A stretch of 19,712 nucleotides of DNA, from assembly GCA_035653295.1 (NCBI GenBank), contig DASRCB010000097.1, positions 1-19,712 on the forward strand, written 5' to 3'. This DNA comes from DASRCB01 sp035653295. Lineage in GTDB: Bacteria; Acidobacteriota; Terriglobia; Bryobacterales; Bryobacteraceae. Shown here piece after piece: positions 14,958-19,712 of the stretch; position 1 is the stretch's first letter; every line of letters starts with the position of its first letter. A program made the position numbers and the translations under genes. The notes under the pieces are model-generated. The model was not told the DNA's origin. It saw only the letters and a list, made by a program, of their open reading frames with translations, and ran no database searches.

Positions 14958-15440
14958 ATGAAACCACTCACCATAGCTCTGCTTGCCGCCGGGCTGGCGG
15001 CCGTGACCATCGGCTCCATTGAAGCCCGCGACTCCCAGGACGCCGCCCAGGCGATCCGCGACAACGAAGCGCAGTGGAACCGCGACTTCGCCGCAAAAGA
15101 CGTGGACAAGCTGCTGGCGCACTACGCCGATGATGCGGTCCTGATGTCACCAGGCACGCCGACCGCAACAGGCCGCGACGCCATCCGCGCCGAGTTGAAG
15201 GAGATGATCAGCGACAGCGCGCTCTCGCTGAGCTTCCAGGCCAGCCGCGTCGAAGTGTCAAAATCCGGCGACATGGCCTACAGCCAGGGCACATACGAAA
15301 TGACCATGACCAATCCTCAAACGAAGAAGCCGGTGAACGACAAGGGCACGTACGTGACCGTCTACCGTAAGGCGGCCGACGGCTCGTGGAAAGCGGTATC
15401 GGATATCGCCAGCTCCGGAACCATGCCGGCGATTCAGTAG
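14958..15440 (+). CDS. Secreted SnoaL/DUF4440-like NTF2-fold protein
   Basis: 160 residues from ATG 14958, with a signal peptide (MKPLTIALLAAGLAAVTIGSIEA, cleavage near 23). The mature part is one NTF2-like domain: a helix with 'AIRDNEAQWNRDFAAKDVDKL' split over 31-51, then 'HYADDAVLMSPGTPTATGRD' (55-74), 'IRAELKEMISD', and strands 'MAYSQGTYEMTM' and 'KGTYVTVYRKAADGSWKAVSD', typical of DUF4440/SnoaL-like proteins. These are small cone-shaped domains that bind ligands or catalyse isomer or hydrolytic steps; many secreted members have no known role. No catalytic set can be assigned. It follows the palindrome-bearing gap, and the FAD oxidase gene starts 38 bases downstream on the same strand, so the two may be co-transcribed. 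Confidence 0.9.
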   Translation: MKPLTIALLAAGLAAVTIGSIEARDSQDAAQAIRDNEAQWNRDFAAKDVDKLLAHYADDAVLMSPGTPTATGRDAIRAELKEMISDSALSLSFQASRVEVSKSGDMAYSQGTYEMTMTNPQTKKPVNDKGTYVTVYRKAADGSWKAVSDIASSGTMPAIQ

Positions 15441-15478
15441 CCCGCGCCCGGCGCGGCGTTACTCTGGGAGAATCAGCC

Positions 15479-16858
15479 GTGCCTGTCGAATCCGCCGCGA
15501 CCGTCAATCCCGCGTACGTCAGCGACGCCTCCGGTTTTACCGGACACGCCGAGCGGGTCATCGTCCCGGTGGATGAGGGGGAGCTTGTCGCGGCGGTGCG
15601 CGAGGCGGTTCGCACTCGCACGCCGATCACCATCGCGGGCGCGGGCTCAGGGCTAACCGGCGCGCGGGTGGCGCAGGGTGGCTGGGTCATTTCCATGGAG
15701 CGCTTCCGCCGGCTCGAGATCGGTCCTGGCCGGGCGCGAGCGGGCGGCGCCATCACACTGCTGGAATTACGCGAGGCTGCGGCCCGCACAGGGCAGTTCT
15801 ATGCGCCGGACCCCACCGAGATTACTGCCAGCGTCGGCGGCACCATTTCCACCAACGCGAGCGGCTCGCGCAGCTTCCGCTTCGGCAGCACGCGCCGGCA
15901 CGTGCTCGGCCTTCGTGTCGCGCTGATGGATGGCCGTGTGACGGACTACCGCCGCGGCGACAAGGTCGATTTCGATGTGCCCGCGATTCCGCTTCCGAAC
16001 ACGACGAAATACACCGCAGGATATCGCCTCGAGCCGGGCATGGACTGGGTAGATCTGTTCTGCGGCGCGGAGGGGACTCTGGGCATCGTACTCGAAGCCG
16101 ACCTGAACCTGCTGCCCATCCCCGCCGACCTCTTCAGCGGCGTGATCTTCTTCCGTTCGGACGAGGACACGCTCGCCGCCGTCGATGCCTGGCGGTCCAT
16201 CCCGGGACTGCGAATGATCGAGTACATGGACCGCAATTCCCTCGACCTGCTCCGGGATCCATACCCGTCGATCCCGCCCGATGCCGCCGCGGCTCTGCTG
16301 ATCGAGGAAGAAGGCGACGACATCGATGCCTGGGAGCAGCGCCTCGTCGAGGCCCGCGCCCTGGTGGACGGGTCATGGTTTGCCGCCACCGCCCAGGACC
16401 GCGAGCGCTTCCGGCTCTTCCGCCACCGCTTGCCGGAGATCGTGAACGCCACCATGCTGCGCCGCGGCTTCATGAAAATGGGCTCTGATTACGCGGTGCC
16501 TGTCTCGCGCAATCGCGACATGCTGGCGTATTATCGGAGCCGGCTCGAAGAGCGTCTGCCCGGACATTACGTGCTCTATGGGCACATAGGAGACGCGCAC
16601 GTCCACGTTAACATGCTGCCTGCCAGCGCCGAAGAGGCCGAGACTGCGGCCGGGTTGATGACCGAATTCGCGCGCCAGGCGGCGGCATTCGGCGGCACGG
16701 TATCGGCCGAACACGGACTGGGCAAGCGTAAGCGGAAATATCTTACGTTCCAGTACGGTCCCGAGCATATCGAGGCCATGAAGGCCATCAAAAGGCGCCT
16801 CGACCCTCTGTGGCTGCTCGGTCAGGGCACCCTGTTTCCGGCGCCGGGGGCTGAATGA
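15479..16858 (+). CDS. FAD-linked oxidase, glycolate oxidase GlcD / D-lactate dehydrogenase-like
   Basis: 459 residues from GTG 15479, chosen because GGGAG (15466-15470) lies 8 bases upstream; the frame extends further up but overlaps the previous gene. The N-terminal FAD-binding PCMH domain carries 'ITIAGAGSGLTGARV' (50-64), 'YAPDPTEITASVGGTISTNA' (108-127) with 'RFGSTRRHVLGLRVAL' (134-149), and 'LFCGAEGTLGIVLEADLNLL' (193-212). The C-terminal FAD-oxidase domain has 'YGHIGDAHVHVN' (367-378) and 'SAEHGLGKRKRKYL' (409-422), which match the substrate/metal-binding His region and the conserved HG-x-G of GlcD and D-lactate dehydrogenases. The family oxidises 2-hydroxy acids and passes electrons to quinone or another acceptor. 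The canonical HxGDGNxH is HIGDAHVH here, a small variation. No Fe-S (GlcF) or GlcE partner gene is next to it. No signal peptide, so cytosolic or membrane-associated. Confidence 0.92.
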   Translation: MPVESAATVNPAYVSDASGFTGHAERVIVPVDEGELVAAVREAVRTRTPITIAGAGSGLTGARVAQGGWVISMERFRRLEIGPGRARAGGAITLLELREAAARTGQFYAPDPTEITASVGGTISTNASGSRSFRFGSTRRHVLGLRVALMDGRVTDYRRGDKVDFDVPAIPLPNTTKYTAGYRLEPGMDWVDLFCGAEGTLGIVLEADLNLLPIPADLFSGVIFFRSDEDTLAAVDAWRSIPGLRMIEYMDRNSLDLLRDPYPSIPPDAAAALLIEEEGDDIDAWEQRLVEARALVDGSWFAATAQDRERFRLFRHRLPEIVNATMLRRGFMKMGSDYAVPVSRNRDMLAYYRSRLEERLPGHYVLYGHIGDAHVHVNMLPASAEEAETAAGLMTEFARQAAAFGGTVSAEHGLGKRKRKYLTFQYGPEHIEAMKAIKRRLDPLWLLGQGTLFPAPGAE

Positions 16859-16892
16859 CACCGTTTTTACAACCGCAAAGTCCGGTCGCGCG

Positions 16893-16898
16893 TATACT
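16893..16898 (+). promoter_or_regulatory. Candidate -10 element for the small secreted protein gene
   Basis: TATACT lies 36 bases before ATG 16935 in the only gap upstream of that gene. The best -35-like string, TTTACA (16866-16871), is 21 bases upstream, longer than the usual 17, so the pair is weak. Confidence 0.35.
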
Positions 16899-16921
16899 AT
16901 CTTGAGTACGGCAACGTTACA

Positions 16922-16930
16922 AAGGGGGAA
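16922..16930 (+). promoter_or_regulatory. Strong ribosome binding site deciding the start at 16935
   Basis: AAGGGGGAA ends 4 bases before ATG 16935, with the G-run about 6 bases away. It selects this start over an in-frame ATG-like start at 16902, whose product would lack an N-terminal signal peptide. Confidence 0.65.
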
Positions 16931-16934
16931 CCAA

Positions 16935-17240
16935 ATGAAGCGTGTTCTGTTTGTTCTGGCCTTCGGCTCCATGCTCGCAATGGCGGATTCCTGGAGCGGA
17001 TTCATCTCTGATTCGATGTGCGCGGCCAAGCACACCGGCGCGAATGGGGAGAAGGACGCCAAGTGCGCCCAGGCCTGCGTGAAGGAGCACGGCGCCGATC
17101 CCGTGTTCGTAAGCGACGGAAAGGTCTACAAGATCGCCGATGATTCCAAGTCGAAGGTCGCGGACCATGTCGGCCACAAAGTGACCATCGACGGCACCAT
17201 GAACGGCGACACCATCACCGTCAACGACGTCAAGATGTAA
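16935..17240 (+). CDS. Small secreted cysteine-containing protein of unknown function
   Basis: 101 residues from ATG 16935. Signal peptide: 'MKRVLFVLAFGSMLAMADS', cleavage near 17-18. The mature chain opens 'WSGFISDSMCAAKHTGANGE' and continues with 'DAKCAQACVKEHGADPVFVS', giving three cysteines (C29, C44, C48) next to His and Lys residues. It ends in a beta-rich 'VGHKVTIDGTMNGDTITVNDVKM' portion resembling a small OB-like or beta-barrel fold. I know the 'SGxISDSxCxxKH' opening from small acidobacterial secreted proteins but not a named function; metal binding or a disulfide is possible. It has the strongest ribosome site in the window and a good terminator just after it, which suggests an abundant single-gene transcript. 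Confidence 0.85.
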   Translation: MKRVLFVLAFGSMLAMADSWSGFISDSMCAAKHTGANGEKDAKCAQACVKEHGADPVFVSDGKVYKIADDSKSKVADHVGHKVTIDGTMNGDTITVNDVKM

Positions 17241-17252
17241 GCCTGCCTTTTG

Positions 17253-17286
17253 GGCCGGGGCGGCGTTCAATCCAGCCGCCTCGGCC
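17253..17286. terminator. Bidirectional hairpin terminator between convergent genes
   Basis: GGCCGGGGCGGC (17253-17264) pairs with GCCGCCTCGGCC (17275-17286) around a 10-base loop: a 12-pair stem with one G/T wobble. It lies between the stops at 17240 and 17289. The T-tract on the plus side is poor (CTATTTGTT) and there is none on the minus side beyond AAAAGGC, so strength is uncertain. Confidence 0.7.
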
Positions 17287-17288
17287 GC

Positions 17289-17942
17289 CTATTTGTTCGC
17301 GAAGCGAAGACCGAGCTTATCGCCCTCTTCGGTCTTATAAAAAAGCTCGAGGTTCTTGGGCTTTACTTTCCCGTCAATCTCAAAAAACAGCAGACCGGTG
17401 GTCGGCTGCGTGACCGCCTTGTCCGGGAGCATTTTCTCTCGCAGCGCGGCCAGCAGCGGATTGTCACGATTCTTTGTGTCGTCCTTCATTTCAGGCGCCG
17501 CCGTCGTGCCCGATTCGCCGCCTCCGACACCAACCCCAATAGGACCGGCCGAAAAGACGGGGCGGTGATCCACGCCTGTGCCCACCGTATCGCCCTGCAC
17601 CATCTTTATGACCATCTTCCCCGAGCCGGCGATCTGAGTGGGCTCGAAGGCCGTGGACCGCTGTCCGTCCTTGTTGGAGAGCATGGTGAAATCTTCGCGC
17701 CAGATCTTCACCGGCGCGTCGCTCAGCGGCCGCACCGTCACGCGCACCCCGACGTAGCTTCCCCCCAGGTCGGCGCCGGGAATATTCGGCCCAACCGCGG
17801 CGCGGATCTGGTCTTTGTCCAGCAGCAGATCCGCCTGGATCTCAACCTTGTCGTTGGAACTGCGGCCCAGGGGGAGTTCGGTGTCGGCTGCAGTGACGGT
17901 CACCGCGATTACCAGCAGCGCGGGGGCGAAGAATACGCGCAT
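17289..17942 (-). CDS. Secreted conserved hypothetical protein
   Basis: 217 residues from ATG 17942, preceded by AAGGGGAG, a strong ribosome site about 7 bases upstream. Signal peptide: 'MRVFFAPALLVIAVTVTAA'. The mature part starts 'DTELPLGRSSNDKVEIQADLL' spread over 20-40, then a beta-rich domain with 'GGSYVGVRVTVRPLSDAPV' (60-78) and 'WREDFTMLSNKDGQRSTAFE' (81-100), a glycine-rich flexible stretch 'GPIGVGVGGGESG' (133-145), a charged helix, and a C-terminal strand pair 'GLLFFEIDGKVKPKNLELFY' (182-201). This layout looks like an immunoglobulin-like or carbohydrate-binding-like secreted domain, but I cannot name it. I recall similar proteins in acidobacteria. It is convergent with the small secreted protein gene and divergent from the fasciclin gene. 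Confidence 0.85.
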   Translation of the reverse strand: MRVFFAPALLVIAVTVTAADTELPLGRSSNDKVEIQADLLLDKDQIRAAVGPNIPGADLGGSYVGVRVTVRPLSDAPVKIWREDFTMLSNKDGQRSTAFEPTQIAGSGKMVIKMVQGDTVGTGVDHRPVFSAGPIGVGVGGGESGTTAAPEMKDDTKNRDNPLLAALREKMLPDKAVTQPTTGLLFFEIDGKVKPKNLELFYKTEEGDKLGLRFANK

Positions 17943-17998
17943 ACAACTCTCCCCTTCAGCATACGTTATGAATCGCCGCCGGCCGGAGTCTCACGATT
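17943..17998. promoter_or_regulatory. Divergent promoter region upstream of the secreted protein and fasciclin genes
   Basis: A 56-base gap between divergent starts with a short AT-rich core (CATACGTTATG, 17960-17970; CATA/TATG inverted arms) that could serve as a -10 region for either direction. No clear -35 matches. GGAG about 10 bases before GTG 17999 is the fasciclin ribosome site. Confidence 0.35.
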
Positions 17999-18415
17999 GT
18001 GAGCTACCAGGAACAAACCACCACCGATCAGACTGTCGCCGATACTCGTGACGAGCGACTGGCCACGCATTCCATCGCCGACACGCTGGCCGGCGATCCC
18101 GACCTTTCGCGGTTCAACGAGGCCCTGCGGCGGACAGGCATAGACCGTATTCTTCAGGACGGCGAGTGGATCACGGTCCTCGCGCCATCGAATCAGGCGC
18201 TCGGCGCAGGTGAGCCGGATGTGCAGCACTATTTGTCGCAGGGCGCGAAGACGCTGGACGATATCCGCCGCGCGGGCACGCTTCGGATGAGAGATGGATC
18301 GGAATTGCCGGTGCGCATCGAGGGAACGGATGTGCGCGTCGGAGGAGCCAGGATTACGCGGCCGGACATCGAGTGCACCAATGGCGTGATCCACGTAATC
18401 GAGGGATCGCTCTGA
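17999..18415 (+). CDS. Single fasciclin (FAS1) domain protein without signal peptide
   Basis: 138 residues from GTG 17999. One FAS1 domain fills about 22-138: 'SIADTLAGDPDLSRFNEALR' (25-44), the first conserved box 'ITVLAPSNQALGA' (58-70), and the second box 'NGVIHVIEGSL' at the very C-terminus (128-138). FAS1 domains usually mediate adhesion and are exported. Here the first 21 residues (SYQEQTTTDQTVADTRDERL) are polar, with no signal peptide or lipobox, and no better upstream start is visible because the frame begins in the divergent promoter gap. The protein may stay in the cytoplasm or leave by another route. Its stop lies only 2 bases from the stop of the convergent permease gene. Confidence 0.88.
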   Translation: MSYQEQTTTDQTVADTRDERLATHSIADTLAGDPDLSRFNEALRRTGIDRILQDGEWITVLAPSNQALGAGEPDVQHYLSQGAKTLDDIRRAGTLRMRDGSELPVRIEGTDVRVGGARITRPDIECTNGVIHVIEGSL

Positions 18416-18417
18416 CC

Positions 18418-19712
18418 TCATTCATACCGAAGCGCGCTCATCGGATCGACCCGCAGGGCGCGTAGTGCCGGGGCAATGGTGGCCAGCGCCGCCACGGCGC
18501 CCAGCACGCCCAGGACAGCGAGAAACGTCGCCGGATCCGCGGGCGTGACCCCAGGAACCAGAAACATGGCCATGGGCCGCATGGCCACAAGCGCGAGCGC
18601 CAGTCCCACCCCCAGACCCGATCCCACCAGCAGCAGACCGTCACGGCAGACCATCCGCAGCACCTGGCGCGGCGTGGCGCCGAGCGCGACACGGAGACCG
18701 ATTTCGCGCGTGCGGCGCGACACCGAATAGAGCAGGACGCCATAAAGCCCAATGGAAGCCAGCGCCAGTCCGAGCACTCCCATGGCGCCCAGCATCGCAG
18801 CGCCCGCACGGCTCGGCAGCAAAGCGATGCCCAGCGCGCGGCTCATGGGTTTGGTCTCGATCGCCGCCGTTGAATCCAGCGCCCCGAGAACACCGGTAAC
18901 GGTCCTGACGTACGATTCCGGCGGACCCGACACCCGCAGCAGGAAATTCACGTTTACCGGCTCCTCGTTCGCGAAGTACGGCTTGTAAAGCGCGAGTCGC
19001 TGCTTCTCCCCGAGCGTGAAATACTTGCTATCCTTCACCAGTCCCACGATCATCGTCGGCGTTCCATCATCCGCCTTCACCGTGTGACCGACCGGGTTCA
19101 CGTCCCCGAACAGCCGCCGCGCGAACGATTCGTTCACGATCGCGATGCGTTCCGAACCAGCCCGGTCCGCGGCGGTAAACTCGCGGCCGGCCAGCAGCGG
19201 GATTCCGATGGCGCGGAAATAGTCCGGGCCGACATCGTTGCACTCATATTCGACGCCGACGGTATGCCCGTTCAGGTCCGTGTGCAGCGTCGTGCCGATC
19301 ACGCAGTTATCGTTCAGCGGCACGCGTCCGGTCACCGCGGCCGCTTCCACTCCGGGCAGCGCGCGCAGACGCTCGAGGGCCGTGCGCACCAGCAGCATCT
19401 GCCTGGTCTGGTCCTTGTCGCTGTAGCGCTCGGGGACGAGCCGCATATAAGTCCACACCGTGTGTTTGATATCGAACCCGGGGTTCATCGTGGCGGCGCG
19501 CAGCAGGTTGTGCAGGAACAGGAATCCGGCCGCGAGCAGGACCACGGTAACCGAGAGCTGGCCCGCCACCAGAACGCCCCGCAGCCCCCAGCGGCCGCCC
19601 GTTTGCCGTTCTTCGGCTTTCAATACCGCGTTCACATCTCGCCGCACGGCTTTGAACGCCGGCAGCAGCCCGGATACGATCGCGCTTCCCAGGGCAACAA
19701 CAACCGAATATG
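18418..19712 (-). CDS. ABC transporter permease, MacB/FtsX orphan type, C-terminal part (runs off right edge)
   Basis: About 430 residues are visible, with the frame open to the window edge; the first visible residues read 'YSVVVALGSAIVSGLLPAFK', the cytoplasmic end of a middle helix of this family. A helix near 'LRGVLVAGQLSVTVVLLAAG' comes next, then a periplasmic domain with 'NPGFDIKHTVWTYMRLVPER' and 'GPDYFRAIGIPLLAGREFTA', then three C-terminal helices, with the coupling motif 'RRTREIGLRVALGATPRQVL' between the first and second. The end 'RVDPMSALRYE' matches the two permeases at 4584 and 7114. By family length (about 800) roughly half is missing at the edge, so this is truncation by the window, not a broken gene. 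No ATPase gene is seen near it. Confidence 0.93.
   Translation of the reverse strand, partial: YSVVVALGSAIVSGLLPAFKAVRRDVNAVLKAEERQTGGRWGLRGVLVAGQLSVTVVLLAAGFLFLHNLLRAATMNPGFDIKHTVWTYMRLVPERYSDKDQTRQMLLVRTALERLRALPGVEAAAVTGRVPLNDNCVIGTTLHTDLNGHTVGVEYECNDVGPDYFRAIGIPLLAGREFTAADRAGSERIAIVNESFARRLFGDVNPVGHTVKADDGTPTMIVGLVKDSKYFTLGEKQRLALYKPYFANEEPVNVNFLLRVSGPPESYVRTVTGVLGALDSTAAIETKPMSRALGIALLPSRAGAAMLGAMGVLGLALASIGLYGVLLYSVSRRTREIGLRVALGATPRQVLRMVCRDGLLLVGSGLGVGLALALVAMRPMAMFLVPGVTPADPATFLAVLGVLGAVAALATIAPALRALRVDPMSALRYE

Overview
The window is a gene-dense, GC-rich bacterial chromosome segment. I infer Acidobacteriota, probably a Solibacter/Bryobacter-like lineage. The reasons are three large ABC permeases without an ATPase gene (the acidobacterial orphan-permease type), several secreted proteins of families I associate with acidobacteria, and GC-rich extragenic palindromes. 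I see no rRNA, tRNA, CRISPR array, transposase, integrase or phage gene. All product names come from reading motifs by eye, not from a database search.

Layout. (1) 1-2558, minus strand: a translationally coupled three-gene operon, DUF362 protein, then an unknown secreted protein, then a metal-dependent amidohydrolase that runs off the left edge, joined by GTGA and ATGA stop/start overlaps. (2) 2585-3529, plus: a secreted protein whose motifs resemble an atypical protein-kinase core. (3) 3560-4571, plus: a coiled-coil gene whose reading frame is broken four times. (4) 4584-9561, plus: two full-length MacB/FtsX-type permeases in tandem. (5) 9587-12843: a redox-flavoured group comprising a secreted tandem thioredoxin-fold protein (minus), a membrane heme-sensor protein with HAMP (plus, divergent from the redoxin) and a soluble Ser/Thr protein kinase (minus, convergent with the sensor). 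(6) 12837-16858, plus: a secreted CocE/NonD-type serine hydrolase, a 378-base gap carrying tandem palindromes, a secreted SnoaL/DUF4440-like protein and an FAD-linked glycolate/D-lactate oxidase-like enzyme. (7) 16935-18415: a small secreted cysteine-containing protein (plus), a bidirectional terminator, a secreted unknown protein (minus) and a lone fasciclin-domain protein (plus). (8) 18418-19712, minus: the C-terminal half of a third orphan permease that runs off the right edge.

How the parts may work together. The strongest functional link is the redoxin/heme-sensor/kinase neighbourhood. The DUF3365-like protein carries a periplasmic CxxCH and ends right after its HAMP domain with no output module, while the next gene is a cytosolic kinase with no sensor of its own. 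The most novel candidates are the possible secreted atypical kinase at 2585, the multiply frameshifted coiled-coil gene, and the palindrome family that occurs both in the 14.6-14.8 kb gap and at the 3' end of the broken gene.
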